From positions 1 through 64,000 of the forward strand of contig NZ_QFHO01000013.1 in assembly GCF_004920835.1 (NCBI RefSeq): a stretch of 64,000 bases of DNA, written 5' to 3'. The stretch's first letter is position 1. The number at the start of each line of letters is the position of its first letter. A program made the position numbers and the translations under genes. The notes below the pieces were generated by a model. The model was not told where the DNA came from. It ran no database searches and saw only the letters and a list, made by a program, of their open reading frames with translations. This stretch comes from Stenotrophomonas maltophilia (GTDB taxonomy: Bacteria; Pseudomonadota; Gammaproteobacteria; Xanthomonadales; Xanthomonadaceae). Shown in pieces: positions 17,835 to 27,671 of the stretch.

Positions 17835-19643
17835 CTAGGGTAGGGGGCAGCCCGGCGTAACGCGTCGGGTGCCGTCGGTGGCATGCACCGCCAGGCAGCT
17901 GGTGCGCTGGCCGGTGTCGTCAACGGCTTCCCATAATCCAACCTCAGCTGTGCCATCGATCCGGACATCGCCCCTGACATAGGCACGCGCGTCAACCGGC
18001 ACGCTGTGGTAATCGTCGTCCCCGTTTCCGGTCAAAGGCAGTTCGAAACGATGTTCGCTGCCGTCCGAGTCCCACAGGCGCAGGCTCGCCTTGGCCCGCG
18101 GATCGGTGATGGCTTTCCTGATGTCCAGCAGGATGGAGACCGAATCGATGGCTGTTTCAGGTCCCGTCACTGGTTGTGGAAGCTGTAGTTGGGTGGGCGC
18201 ATCCGTGGCGATCGCCTGCCCCGCCTCCAGCGAGTACGCTGGCAAGGCCACAGGGCGTACCGGCTGCATGTAGTAGCGGTCGGCCAGCAGTTTCGCGGTG
18301 CCATAGCCGGAGATGAGCACCAGACCGGCCAGCAGCAGGTGTGACACCAGGTGCAGCGCACGCGGACGCGGTTGCGGCTGGGCCAGAAGCGCGTAGGACA
18401 GGCAGACGGCAGGAATCAGGAAGTAGCGTCCCTGCACGCCTTCGATCAGGCGCGAACCAGGCTCGGTCCATTGCACCAGCAGCGCAAGGAAGGTCAGCAG
18501 GATTGCCGAGAAGCAGACGACCACCAGCAGAGTACGAGCCAAGGCCAGGCTGCGCCAGGCACCGGTGGCAACGGACGCGGCCACTGTCGCCAGGAAGGCT
18601 GTGCCCGCCCAGAGATAGAACGAGGCAGGGAAACCGATGTCGAGCCAGCCCAGTACGCCCAGGAAGGACTCCCAGTACTCGCTCATGCGGACCGGGTGCG
18701 ACCAGGTCACCCAGAGCATGTGCCAAAGCTCGGAAGGGTGGGTGAGATAGTGCATCAGGCGCGCTGCGTGATCCGCGTCGCGCGGTCCGGGGGCGTATAC
18801 CGTTGTCTTGATGGTCACCGCCGTCCAGCCCAGTACGAACACTGCCAGGGCCAGGGCGATCCAGAAGCGACGGCCGCAGCGCGCGAACCATGCGGCAGCA
18901 AAGGGCAATGCGAGCATCGGTAACATGTGCGCGCGGCTTGCGCAGACAAGCAATGTGGCCGCGACCAATGCAATGAAAATGCGAGCGTTGGCCTGGCGTC
19001 CGTCGACGGCAAGACGCATGAAAGCAGCGACGGCCACGAAGGTCAGTCCGGTGGCAACCGGGTCCAGCACGGCGCCGCCAAACTGGAACAGCGTCATTGG
19101 CAGCACTAGCAGGGCCAGTGCCCCCGCAGGTGGAGCAAAGATCCGGAATGCCAGGGCCAGCAGGGCGATGGCTGCGGCCAGCGAGAGGTAGCGGGCCAGC
19201 CGGTAGGAATCCGCCACGGTCCATCCCAGCACCCGGCCGACGGCCAGTCCAGTGGCCTGGGGCAGATAGACGGCGGGAAAGTAATAGGCGGTGCCAGAAG
19301 GCGCCTGGTACACCGTTTCACCGGACCAGGCGATCGACTCGGACCGGGCAAGCTCCTCGGCGGTCAGCTTCTGTGCGCGCTTGCCCACGAGTTGCGTGAA
19401 CTGCTGCATGTAGGACAGCAGGCCGGTATCGACCTCGCCGCCGGAGGGGTTGCCATCGCGTGCATGCAGCAGGAGCTGGCCCTTGCTCAACAGATAGGCA
19501 CGCTTGACATGGTCCAGCTCATCCGGGGTCTGGAACGATGGGGTCAACGCGGAGAGAACGATCGACAGCAGCATCGCGAACGCAAGGAAGAATGGCCACA
19601 GTACAGGTTGCTGCGGCGGCAATGCGGTCCGGGTATCCGTCAC
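17835..19643 (-). CDS. DUF2142 family polytopic membrane protein
   Basis: A 602-residue protein with roughly ten or more transmembrane segments and the DUF2142 hallmark near the start (TPSFQTPDELDHVKRAYLL), then a soluble beta-rich tail from about residue 430. The family is thought to include GT-C-like enzymes that use polyprenyl-phosphate sugars on the outer face of the inner membrane. The GTG start overlaps the stop of the GT2 gene upstream (GTGA), so the pair is coupled: a lipid-linked sugar maker followed by a membrane transferase. Confidence 0.78.
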   Translation of the reverse strand: MTDTRTALPPQQPVLWPFFLAFAMLLSIVLSALTPSFQTPDELDHVKRAYLLSKGQLLLHARDGNPSGGEVDTGLLSYMQQFTQLVGKRAQKLTAEELARSESIAWSGETVYQAPSGTAYYFPAVYLPQATGLAVGRVLGWTVADSYRLARYLSLAAAIALLALAFRIFAPPAGALALLVLPMTLFQFGGAVLDPVATGLTFVAVAAFMRLAVDGRQANARIFIALVAATLLVCASRAHMLPMLALPFAAAWFARCGRRFWIALALAVFVLGWTAVTIKTTVYAPGPRDADHAARLMHYLTHPSELWHMLWVTWSHPVRMSEYWESFLGVLGWLDIGFPASFYLWAGTAFLATVAASVATGAWRSLALARTLLVVVCFSAILLTFLALLVQWTEPGSRLIEGVQGRYFLIPAVCLSYALLAQPQPRPRALHLVSHLLLAGLVLISGYGTAKLLADRYYMQPVRPVALPAYSLEAGQAIATDAPTQLQLPQPVTGPETAIDSVSILLDIRKAITDPRAKASLRLWDSDGSEHRFELPLTGNGDDDYHSVPVDARAYVRGDVRIDGTAEVGLWEAVDDTGQRTSCLAVHATDGTRRVTPGCPLP

Positions 19644-20623
19644 GCGCTCGGGCCCCGCAGCGCCGAACGGGCCAGGCGGCGATGGATCGCGCGGCGCGGG
19701 GTGCTGGCGATGTCCTGGCCGAAGAATGCAAGCAACAGCTGCACGCCGACCAGGACCGGCATGGCGGCGAGCATGACGGTGCCGCTGCTGGCGACCTGGC
19801 CGCTGTCGATGCTGAACAACCAGTGCTTGATGCCGTAGGCAAGGCCGAACAGCGTGAATGCAAGCCCGAGCGGAAGCTCCAGCGAAGCCAGCGTCAAGTT
19901 GCGCAGATAGTAGTTGTAGAACACGCGCTTGCCGAAGTTCGCCAGGTTCTTGCCAAGAAATTCGGTCATTACCTTGGAGATCTTCAGGTTGCTCACTTCG
20001 TCACCGTAGCGAGCGTGCATCGGCACATCGACCACGACTGCCCGCAGCGTGTTGAGCCGGAACAGCATATCCGTCTCGAAGAAGTACCGGCGGCTGATCT
20101 TGGTCAGCGGCAGGTGTCGAGCAACATCGCGATGGATGGCCGTATAGCCATTGGTGGGATCGAACAGGTCCCAGTAGCCGGATGAGAGCTTGGTCAGGAA
20201 CGACAGGCCGCCATTGCCGAACAGGCGCAGCGCAGGCATCTGCTGGATCTGTTCCAGATCGAAGAATCGGTTTCCCTTGGTGTAGTCTGCTTCGCCGGCC
20301 ACAATCGGTGCTACGAAATCTGGAATCAGCGCGGGATCCATCTGCCCATCACCGTCCACCTTGACGATGATATCCATGCCGTCCTCGATTGCCGCGCGAT
20401 ACCCGGTCATGACTGCGCCACCCACGCCCTGGTTCTCCGCATGGCGCAATACCTTCACGCGCGGATCCGTCGCATGAGTTTCGATGAAATCACCACTGCC
20501 CACGGGGCAGCAGTCATCGACGGCATAGATGCGGGCAACGTCTTCACCGATGCCGGCGATGACATCAAGAATGTGCTCCTTGACCTTGTAGCAAGGAATC
20601 ACAATCGCAATCAGAACGGTCAT
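19640..20623 (-). CDS. Polyprenyl-phosphate glycosyltransferase (GT2, DPM1/GtrB-like)
   Basis: A 327-residue family 2 transferase: [29 protein letters not shown] and the metal site [10 protein letters not shown] near 110-118. Two hydrophobic segments close the chain (about 248-300). This architecture matches enzymes that load a sugar onto undecaprenyl or dolichyl phosphate. Coupled to the DUF2142 gene, it may supply the donor for a side-group of the O antigen. About 125 bases separate its start from the etfA stop. Confidence 0.8.
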   Translation of the reverse strand: MTVLIAIVIPCYKVKEHILDVIAGIGEDVARIYAVDDCCPVGSGDFIETHATDPRVKVLRHAENQGVGGAVMTGYRAAIEDGMDIIVKVDGDGQMDPALIPDFVAPIVAGEADYTKGNRFFDLEQIQQMPALRLFGNGGLSFLTKLSSGYWDLFDPTNGYTAIHRDVARHLPLTKISRRYFFETDMLFRLNTLRAVVVDVPMHARYGDEVSNLKISKVMTEFLGKNLANFGKRVFYNYYLRNLTLASLELPLGLAFTLFGLAYGIKHWLFSIDSGQVASSGTVMLAAMPVLVGVQLLLAFFGQDIASTPRRAIHRRLARSALRGPSA

Positions 20624-20691
20624 TCAATGATCCAGGTGGTTTGCAGGGCTGGATGGACACGCGTCGCGCCAACCATGCTTGGGAAAACACA

Positions 20692-20722
20692 TCGGGGCCA
20701 GCGGTGGATGTGCTGGCCCCGA
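20692..20722 (-). terminator. Terminator-like hairpin after etfA
   Basis: 11-bp perfect arms (TCGGGGCCAGC / GCTGGCCCCGA) around a 9-base loop; on the minus strand GTGTTTTCCC follows. It probably ends the etfBA transcript. Confidence 0.6.
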
Positions 20723-20748
20723 CATGATTCAGCAGTACGGCATCGGCT

Positions 20749-21690
20749 TCAACCCAGCGCCGCTTCCAGCTCCGGCAGGATTGCGAACAGATCCCCTACC
20801 AGACCGATATCGGCAATCTCGAAGATCGGCGAATCCGCGTCCTTGTTGATCGCAACAATGGTGCCGGCATCCTTGATGCCGGTCAGATGCTGGATCGCAC
20901 CGCTGATGCCCACCGCCACGTACAGCTCCGGCGAGATGATCTTGCCGGTCTGGCCGACCTGCAGGTCGCTGGGTACGTAGCCGGCGTCGACCGCGGCGCG
21001 CGAGGCACCCACCGCGGCACCGAGCTTGTCGGCCAGCTGGAAGATGACCTTGAAGTTCTCTTCCGAACCGACACCACGGCCGCCGGAGACCACGCGCTTG
21101 GCGCTCTGCAGGTCAGGGCGGTCGCTGGCACCAGCGGCCAGGCCGACGAAGCGGGTGTGGGTCGGCAGGGCAGCATCGACGCTGGCCGCTTCGATGGCGG
21201 CGCTGCCGCCCTGGGCGGCTTCCGGCCACGAGGCGGCACGCACGGTCGCGACCACGATCTGGTCGGCCGGGGCTTCGACGGTGATGATCGCGTTGCCGGC
21301 GTAGATCGGGCGCTTGAAGGTGTGGCTGCCTTCGACGCTCATCAGGTCGGAGACCTGGTTGACGCCGAGCAGGGCGGCCACGCACGGCATCAGGTCCTTG
21401 CCGAAGGTGGTCGACGGGCCGAACACGTGGCTGTAGCCCTTGGCCAGCTGCGCGATCTGCGGGGCCAGCACCTGGGCCAGGGCCTGGGCATTGGCGGCGT
21501 TGGCCACGGTCAGGACCTTGGCGACGCCGGCAATCTTCGCCGCTTCAGCGGCAACGGCGGCCGGGTCGGCGGCCAGCACCAGCACGTCGATGCTGGCACC
21601 GGCGATGGCAGTGGCGGCGCTGACGGTCTTGGCGGTGGCGGCGTTGAGCTTGCCGTCGTGGTGCTCGGCGATGACGAGAATCCTGCTCAT
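20749..21690 (-). CDS. etfA: Electron transfer flavoprotein, alpha subunit
   Basis: A 313-residue ETF alpha subunit. The C-terminal FAD domain carries the family signatures [32 protein letters not shown] and [20 protein letters not shown]. With EtfB it carries electrons from acyl-CoA and other dehydrogenases to ETF-ubiquinone oxidoreductase. Start and EtfB stop overlap by one base. The gene marks the other border of the xanthomonad LPS locus. Confidence 0.95.
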   Translation of the reverse strand: MSRILVIAEHHDGKLNAATAKTVSAATAIAGASIDVLVLAADPAAVAAEAAKIAGVAKVLTVANAANAQALAQVLAPQIAQLAKGYSHVFGPSTTFGKDLMPCVAALLGVNQVSDLMSVEGSHTFKRPIYAGNAIITVEAPADQIVVATVRAASWPEAAQGGSAAIEAASVDAALPTHTRFVGLAAGASDRPDLQSAKRVVSGGRGVGSEENFKVIFQLADKLGAAVGASRAAVDAGYVPSDLQVGQTGKIISPELYVAVGISGAIQHLTGIKDAGTIVAINKDADSPIFEIADIGLVGDLFAILPELEAALG

Positions 21691-22436
21691 TACAGCAACC
21701 CCTTCTGCTTGAGTGCGGCAACCAGTTCGGCCGCGTCCTTGACCATCACACCCTTGCTGCGCTTGGACGGCGCGGCGTACTGGGTGGTCTTGAAGGTGTC
21801 GGCGGCTTCAACGCCGAGGTCGGCCAGCTGCAGGGTCTCCAGCGGCTTGGCCTTGGCCTTCATGATGTCTGGCAGCTTGATGAAGCGCGGTTCGTTCAGG
21901 CGCAGATCGGTGGTGACCACGGCCGGCAGATCCACTTCCAGCGTTTCCAGGCCGGCGTCGACTTCACGGGTCACCGTGGCCTTGCCATCGGCAATTTCGA
22001 GCTTGCTGGCGAAGGTCGCCTGTGGGCGGCCCCAGAGCGTGGCCAGCATCTGGCCGGTCTGGTTGGCGTCGTCATCAATGGCCTGCTTGCCAAGGATCAC
22101 CAGGTCCGGCTGTTCCTTTTCGATCAGCTTGAGCAGGGTGCGCGACGCGGTCAGCGGCTGGATGGCCTGGTCGGTGACGACGTGGATGGCACGGTTTGCG
22201 CCCATGGCCAGGCCGTTGCGCAGGTGCGCCTGGGCGTCGGCCGGGGCGATGGTGGCAACCACGACTTCGCTGGCGATGCCCTTGTCGCGCAGGCGCAGGG
22301 CTTCTTCCAGAGCGATTTCATCGAAGGGGTTGGGGGACAGCTTGACGCCGTCGGTGACCACGCCGGAACCGTCCGGCTTGACCTGAATGCGGACGTTGTA
22401 GTCCACCACGCGCTTGTACGCGACGAGGATTTTCAT
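21690..22436 (-). CDS. etfB: Electron transfer flavoprotein, beta subunit
   Basis: A 248-residue ETF beta subunit (MKILVAYKRVVDYNVRIQVK start; the AMP-binding region includes LVILGKQAIDDDANQTGQML near 130-149). It forms the heterodimer with EtfA and is first in the etfBA operon. The 286 bases upstream, shared with a divergent gene, must hold its promoter. Confidence 0.95.
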   Translation of the reverse strand: MKILVAYKRVVDYNVRIQVKPDGSGVVTDGVKLSPNPFDEIALEEALRLRDKGIASEVVVATIAPADAQAHLRNGLAMGANRAIHVVTDQAIQPLTASRTLLKLIEKEQPDLVILGKQAIDDDANQTGQMLATLWGRPQATFASKLEIADGKATVTREVDAGLETLEVDLPAVVTTDLRLNEPRFIKLPDIMKAKAKPLETLQLADLGVEAADTFKTTQYAAPSKRSKGVMVKDAAELVAALKQKGLL

Positions 22437-22722
22437 CTGGTACGGGGTCCTTCAGTAACAGGGAGAACGTCCGGTCCTGCAACAGCAACCGGTTCGGGGG
22501 TGGGACCCTGATTCTAGCTGGCTTGGGGTGACCATGCGAATGCGTATGGTGTGTCTCGTCGTACAGAGCCGTTCCGCATTTCCGGAACATCTGGCGCCTG
22601 TATATGCTGTATGACCATGAACAACTCGCTGAGGCGGAGGACTACACCGGCATGCGCAGGTTTAATGTTGCAATGCAGCTCAATCACGCCGCCCCGCTGT
22701 AGCGCCCCGCCAGGAATCTTCG

Positions 22723-23097
22723 ATGACCCGTTCTGCCGCTGTACTGACCCCTGCCGTGATCGCGATGATCCTGACCACCCTGGCCATGCTGGCCAGCGGA
22801 CAGGTCCTCTTCAAGCTGGCATCTTCGCAGTTGTCGTTCAGCCGTCCGGCCAGCTTCTTCTCCGGCACCCTGATCCTGGCCTTGTTCGTGTATGGCGCAG
22901 CCACGCTGTTATGGCTGGCGGTTCTGGCACGTGTGCCGCTTTCAGCCGCATTTCCATTCTATGGCCTGACGTTCCTGCTGGTGCCCGCATTCTCCTGGTG
23001 GCTTCTGCACGAGCCGATCCGGCCGCAGACTTGGGTGGGCTCGGTGGTGATACTGATTGGTGTGGTGATCTCTTCCTGGAGTGGCCGAGGCAGCTAG
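22723..23097 (+). CDS. Small EamA/SMR-type membrane protein (ArnE/F-like)
   Basis: A 124-residue protein of four hydrophobic helices, the size and layout of EmrE-type half-transporters and of ArnE/ArnF, which flip undecaprenyl-phosphate-aminoarabinose. Typical pieces: ILTTLAMLASGQVLFKLA, VLARVPLSAAFPFYGLTF and a closing helix GSVVILIGVVISS. In this sugar-rich region a polyprenyl-phosphate-sugar flippase is plausible, perhaps serving the GT2/DUF2142 pair, but a drug/metabolite exporter cannot be excluded. The gap upstream (22437-22722) shows no other gene. Confidence 0.7.
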   Translation: MTRSAAVLTPAVIAMILTTLAMLASGQVLFKLASSQLSFSRPASFFSGTLILALFVYGAATLLWLAVLARVPLSAAFPFYGLTFLLVPAFSWWLLHEPIRPQTWVGSVVILIGVVISSWSGRGS

Positions 23098-23185
23098 TTT
23101 CCTGCTCGGCATTTGACACCATCGGGTTCGCCGGTACGCTCTGTCCACCCTTAGCGTGACCCCGTGGGAAGAACCCGAGGAGAAA

Positions 23186-24064
23186 ATGGTGACTGGACCT
23201 GACGAGCTTTGCCCTGGCTGTCATTCCACGCTGAAGGTGGGCCTCCGGCCCTGGCACCGTGTATGCGACGACTGCACCTACGAAGGAAGCACGCTCAGCG
23301 TTGACATCGATATCGATGGAAGCGTTGAAGTTGTCGATGAGGCCATGCGCGAGGAAGGGCTGGAGCATCTGCGGCAACGCAATTTCCAGACATTGACCAC
23401 GGATCTGGGGGCGCGGATCACGCGTACCGATGGCAGACGCCCACGCCTGCTGGACGTCGGATGCGCGCACGGCTGGTTTCTTGAAGCAACCATGCCCCAC
23501 TTCGAAGTGGTTGGAATTGAACCGGATGCACGCATCGCGGCGATCGCCGCAGCCAAAGGCCTGGATGTGCGCAGGGGTTTCTTCCCTGGCGTGCTAGCGG
23601 ACGAAGAACGATTCGACGTGATCATCTTCAACGATGTCCTGGAACACATTCCGGACATCGATTCCGCCCTTGAGGCCTGCATCCGCCACCTGACTCCCGG
23701 AGGCTGGATTGTTGTCAATGCCCCGGCCCGGACGGGGGTGCTGTACCGCATATCCAGGGCGATGGCCAGTCTCGGGATGCCGGCTTCGTTCGACCGCATG
23801 TGGCAGAAGGACTTCCCATCGCCACATGTCCATTATCTGGACGATGCCAGCGTGGCCGCCATCGCCGCGCATCATGGGCTGCGGGTGTCTGACGTCCGCA
23901 CCTTGCCGTCAATGAGCACCCGGGGGCTCTACGCCCGCATCCGCACCGACCGCAGCGTCTCGTTCGCCAAGGCGATGGCGGTCACGTCGGTGCTGACCCT
24001 GGCCAGCCCGATCCTGTCCATGATGCCCGCAGATATCAGGGTCTGGCTGCTTCAGGTTGGCTGA
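23186..24064 (+). CDS. Methyltransferase with N-terminal zinc ribbon
   Basis: A 292-residue class I SAM methyltransferase. The N-terminus holds two CXXC knuckles (C9/C12 and C27/C30), a probable zinc ribbon. Motif I is LLDVGCAHG at 88-96, followed by FNDVLEHIPD near 152-161. C-terminal hydrophobic residues suggest membrane contact. The ATG at 23186 follows GAGGAGAAA; a GTG at 23156 is an alternative. Lying beside rmlB, it may modify a sugar of the O antigen; the substrate is not shown by the sequence. Confidence 0.75.
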   Translation: MVTGPDELCPGCHSTLKVGLRPWHRVCDDCTYEGSTLSVDIDIDGSVEVVDEAMREEGLEHLRQRNFQTLTTDLGARITRTDGRRPRLLDVGCAHGWFLEATMPHFEVVGIEPDARIAAIAAAKGLDVRRGFFPGVLADEERFDVIIFNDVLEHIPDIDSALEACIRHLTPGGWIVVNAPARTGVLYRISRAMASLGMPASFDRMWQKDFPSPHVHYLDDASVAAIAAHHGLRVSDVRTLPSMSTRGLYARIRTDRSVSFAKAMAVTSVLTLASPILSMMPADIRVWLLQVG

Positions 24065-24193
24065 ACCCCGGTCGGCGCTCCCCACGTCGGGCGAGGCTGT
24101 TCAAGGTCTCGGCGCGCAGTCGTTGTATCCTTCAGCTTTGGAATCCGGCCGCCCCGATGCGGTCGGTATGAAAACTGATCAGGAGAACAGGTA

Positions 24194-25249
24194 GTGCCCA
24201 CATGGCTTGTCACCGGCGGCGCCGGATTCATTGGCGGTAACTTCGTTCTCGAGGCAGTTGCCCGCGGCGTAAGGGTCATCAACCTCGATGTGCTGACCTA
24301 CGCCGGCAACCTGAAGACCCTGTCCAGCCTGGACGGCAATCCGAACCATGTGTTCGTGCAGGGTGACATCGGCGACAGCGCCCTGGTCACCCGCCTGTTG
24401 GCCGAACACCGGCCGGATGCCGTGGTGAACTTCGCTGCCGAAAGTCATGTCGACCGTTCCATCGACGGCCCGGGCGCGTTCATCCAGACCAACGTGGTGG
24501 GCACCCTGGGCCTGTTGGAAGCGGTGCGGGATTACTGGAAGACGCTGCCGGCCGAGCAGGGCGCGGCGTTCCGTTTCCTGCATGTGTCCACCGACGAGGT
24601 GTACGGCACGCTGGGTGAGACCGGCAAATTCAGCGAAACGACCCAGTACGCGCCCAATTCGCCGTACTCGGCGTCCAAGGCAGCTTCGGACCACCTGGTG
24701 CGTGCGTTCCACCACACCTATGGGCTGCCGGTGCTGACCACCAACTGTTCGAACAATTACGGCCCGTACCACTTCCCCGAGAAGCTGATCCCGCTGGTGA
24801 TCGCCAAGGCGCTGGCCGGCGAGCCGCTGCCGGTGTACGGCGATGGCAAGCAGGTGCGCGACTGGCTGTTCGTGTCCGATCACTGCGAAGCGATCCGTAC
24901 CGTGCTGGCCAAGGGCCAGGTTGGCGAGACCTACAACGTTGGTGGCAACTCGGAAAAGCAGAACATCGAGGTGGTGCAGGCGATCTGTTCCCTGCTGGAC
25001 CAGCGCCGCCCGCGCGAGGATGGCCAGCCGCGCAGCAGCCAGATCACCTACGTCACCGATCGCCCCGGTCATGACCGCCGTTATGCGATCGATGCTTCCA
25101 AGCTGAAGAACGACCTGGGCTGGGAGCCGGCCTATACGTTCGAGCAGGGCATCACCTTCACCGTCGACTGGTACCTGGACAACCAGGAATGGGTCAACGG
25201 CGTGCTCGACGGCAGCTACCGACTGCAGCGCATCGGCACCACGGCCTGA
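24194..25249 (+). CDS. rmlB: dTDP-glucose 4,6-dehydratase
   Basis: A 351-residue extended SDR enzyme: NAD-binding TGGAGFIGG at 7-15, catalytic STDEVYG near 134-140 and YSASK near 160-164. It converts dTDP-glucose to dTDP-4-keto-6-deoxyglucose, step 2 of dTDP-L-rhamnose synthesis. GTG start at 24194 with AGGAG 10 bases upstream. First of four tight genes rmlBACD. Confidence 0.95.
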   Translation: MPTWLVTGGAGFIGGNFVLEAVARGVRVINLDVLTYAGNLKTLSSLDGNPNHVFVQGDIGDSALVTRLLAEHRPDAVVNFAAESHVDRSIDGPGAFIQTNVVGTLGLLEAVRDYWKTLPAEQGAAFRFLHVSTDEVYGTLGETGKFSETTQYAPNSPYSASKAASDHLVRAFHHTYGLPVLTTNCSNNYGPYHFPEKLIPLVIAKALAGEPLPVYGDGKQVRDWLFVSDHCEAIRTVLAKGQVGETYNVGGNSEKQNIEVVQAICSLLDQRRPREDGQPRSSQITYVTDRPGHDRRYAIDASKLKNDLGWEPAYTFEQGITFTVDWYLDNQEWVNGVLDGSYRLQRIGTTA

Positions 25250-25263
25250 ACCCGGGAGACAAC

Positions 25264-26151
25264 ATGACGCAGCGCAAGGGCATCATCCTCGCCGGTGGCT
25301 CCGGCACCCGGCTGTATCCGATCACCAAAGGCGTCAGCAAACAGCTGCTGCCGGTGTACGACAAGCCGATGATCTACTACCCGCTCAGCGTGCTGATGCT
25401 GGCGGGCATCCGTGAAGTGCTCATCATCAATACCCCGCACGAGCAGGCGCTGTTCCAGCAGCTGCTGGGTGATGGTTCGCAGTGGGGCATGGACATCCAG
25501 TACGCGGTGCAGCCGAGTCCGGATGGCCTGGCCCAGGCCTACCTGATCGGTCGCGACTTCGTCGCCGGCAAGCCGAGCTGCCTGGTGCTGGGCGACAACA
25601 TCTTCCACGGCCACGGCCTGCGCGAAGTGCTCAAGCGTGCCGATGAGCGCGTGGACGGTGCGACCGTATTCGGCTACTGGGTGAACGATCCGGAGCGTTA
25701 CGGCGTGGCCGAGTTCGACACAAGCGGTAGGGTCATTGATCTGGTGGAGAAGCCGGAGAATCCGCGCTCCAACTATGCGGTGACCGGCCTGTACTTCTAT
25801 GACGGCAAGGCCAGCGATCATGCGGCCGAACTGAAGCCGTCGCCGCGTGGTGAGCTGGAGATCACCGATCTCAACAAGCGCTACCTGGAAGAAGGCAATC
25901 TTCACCTGGAGGCACTCGGCCGTGGCTATGCCTGGCTCGATACCGGCACCCATCAGTCGCTGCTGGAAGCGTCCAACTTCATCGAGACCATCCAGACCCG
26001 CCAGGGCCTGCAGGTCTGCTGCCCGGAAGAAATCGCGTTCGGCCAGGGCTGGATCAATGCAGAGCAGCTGGAAGCGTTGGCTGCGCCGCTGATCAAGAAC
26101 GGCTACGGCCAGTACCTGCATAAACTCGCTTTGCGTGGAGTTGTTCCGTGA
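25264..26151 (+). CDS. rmlA: Glucose-1-phosphate thymidylyltransferase
   Basis: A 295-residue nucleotidyltransferase with [20 protein letters not shown] at the active site and VEKPENP later. It makes dTDP-glucose from glucose 1-phosphate and dTTP, step 1 of dTDP-rhamnose synthesis. Its substrate can come from the phosphomannomutase/phosphoglucomutase XanA encoded nearby. It starts 14 bases after rmlB and overlaps rmlC by 4 bp. Confidence 0.95.
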   Translation: MTQRKGIILAGGSGTRLYPITKGVSKQLLPVYDKPMIYYPLSVLMLAGIREVLIINTPHEQALFQQLLGDGSQWGMDIQYAVQPSPDGLAQAYLIGRDFVAGKPSCLVLGDNIFHGHGLREVLKRADERVDGATVFGYWVNDPERYGVAEFDTSGRVIDLVEKPENPRSNYAVTGLYFYDGKASDHAAELKPSPRGELEITDLNKRYLEEGNLHLEALGRGYAWLDTGTHQSLLEASNFIETIQTRQGLQVCCPEEIAFGQGWINAEQLEALAAPLIKNGYGQYLHKLALRGVVP

Positions 26152-26705
26152 AAGTAATTGAAACCAAATTGCCCGGCTGTGTGGTGATCGAGCCGGCCGT
26201 GTTCGGCGATGCCCGCGGTTACTTCTTTGAAACGTGGAATGCCGAGCGTTTCGCCGCGCTGGGCCTGCCGGATCGCTTCGTGCAGAGCAACGTGTCCACC
26301 TCGGCGCAGGGCGTGCTGCGTGGCCTGCATTACCAGTGGCCGCGCCCGCAGGGCAAGCTGGTCAGCGTGCTGGAAGGCGAGGTCTACGACGTGGCCGTGG
26401 ACATCCGCCGCGGCTCGCCGACCTTCGGCCAGTGGGAAGCGGTGGTGCTGAGTGCGGAAAACAAGAAGCAGTTCTGGATTCCGGAGGGCTTCGCCCACGG
26501 TTTCGCCGTGCTGTCCGAGCGTGCGGTGTTCAGCTACCTGTGCACCGAGGTCTACCTGAAGGACTTTGATGCCGGCGTGCGCTGGAACGATGCCGACATT
26601 GCCGTGGACTGGCCGGTCAGCGCGCCGACCTTGTCGGCCAAGGACGAGAACGCGCCGTTCCTGAAGGACATCGCTGAAGATCGCTTGCCGGTCTTCGTGC
26701 CATGA
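26148..26705 (+). CDS. rmlC: dTDP-4-dehydrorhamnose 3,5-epimerase
   Basis: A 185-residue cupin-fold epimerase: [18 protein letters not shown] with the catalytic His, then [18 protein letters not shown]. Step 3 of dTDP-L-rhamnose synthesis. ATG/TGA overlaps of 4 bp at both ends couple it to rmlA and rmlD. Confidence 0.95.
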   Translation: MKVIETKLPGCVVIEPAVFGDARGYFFETWNAERFAALGLPDRFVQSNVSTSAQGVLRGLHYQWPRPQGKLVSVLEGEVYDVAVDIRRGSPTFGQWEAVVLSAENKKQFWIPEGFAHGFAVLSERAVFSYLCTEVYLKDFDAGVRWNDADIAVDWPVSAPTLSAKDENAPFLKDIAEDRLPVFVP

Positions 26706-27598
26706 CCGTTCTGGTGTTCGGTGGCAATGGCCAGGTCGGCCAGGAGCTGCTGCGTGCGCTGGCGCCGCTGGGTGAAGTGGTTGCCACCACCCGCAGTGGT
26801 CAGCTGCCTGATGGCGGCGCCTGCGAGATGGCTGATTTCGGCCAGCCCGATAGCCTGCCGGCATTGCTGGACCGCCTGCAGCCATCGGTAGTGGTGAACG
26901 CTGCGGCCTATACCGCAGTCGATCGTGCCGAGCAGGACACGACGGCCGCCTTCGCCGCCAATGCGGAGGCGCCGGGCGTGATCGCGCGCTGGTGTGCGGC
27001 CCATGGCGTGCCCTTCGTGCATTACTCCACCGACTACGTGTTCGATGGCCAGGGCACGGCCCCGTACCGCGAGGATGAACCGACCGCGCCGCTGGGGGTT
27101 TATGGCACCAGCAAACGTGATGGCGAAGATGCGGTGCGTTCGGCCGGTGGCCGCCACCTGATCTTCCGCACGGCGTGGGTATATGCCTCACATGGCGCCA
27201 ATTTCCTGCGCACGATGCTACGGGTGGGCGCCGAGCGCGACCAGCTGCGGGTGGTTGCTGATCAGATCGGCACGCCTACACCGGCCGCGCTGATTGCCGA
27301 TGTCACTGCGCAGGCACTGCAGCATCCGGGGCAGCTGTCCGGTACCTGGCATCTGACCGCCAGCGGCCAGACCAGCTGGCATGGGTTTGCAGAGGCGATC
27401 TTCGCCGAGGCGCTGGCGACCGGTGTGTTGGCGAAGGTGCCGGCCGTCGAGGCGATTCCCAGTTCGGAGTATCCGACCCCGGCCAAGCGCCCGGCATGGT
27501 CGGTGCTGGACAACCGCAAGCTGCAGCAGGATTTCGGTATCGAACTGCCAACGTGGCAGGATGGACTGAAGCGGGTCATGGCAGAACTGACCCGCTGA
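26702..27598 (+). CDS. rmlD: dTDP-4-dehydrorhamnose reductase
   Basis: A 298-residue SDR reductase: GGNGQVGQELL near 6-16, STDYVFDG and YGTSKRDGE (Tyr-x3-Lys). It finishes dTDP-L-rhamnose with NAD(P)H. Last gene of rmlBACD; a SMAG dimer directly follows the stop codon. Confidence 0.95.
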   Translation: MTVLVFGGNGQVGQELLRALAPLGEVVATTRSGQLPDGGACEMADFGQPDSLPALLDRLQPSVVVNAAAYTAVDRAEQDTTAAFAANAEAPGVIARWCAAHGVPFVHYSTDYVFDGQGTAPYREDEPTAPLGVYGTSKRDGEDAVRSAGGRHLIFRTAWVYASHGANFLRTMLRVGAERDQLRVVADQIGTPTPAALIADVTAQALQHPGQLSGTWHLTASGQTSWHGFAEAIFAEALATGVLAKVPAVEAIPSSEYPTPAKRPAWSVLDNRKLQQDFGIELPTWQDGLKRVMAELTR

Positions 27599-27599
27599 C

Positions 27600-27669
27600 G
27601 GTAGCGCCGGGCCATGCCCGGCGCATGCATTGAACCGCTGCGCTCGCCGGCCATGGGCCGGCGCTACCT
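27600..27669. repeat. SMAG dimer between rmlD and xanB
   Basis: Two facing GTAG-type hairpins: GGTAGCGCCGGGCCATGCCC (plus) and, at 27646-27669, its mate ending GGGCCGGCGCTACC. They sit exactly between the stop codons of convergent genes and probably stabilise or end both transcripts. Confidence 0.85.
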
Positions 27670-27671
27670 CA

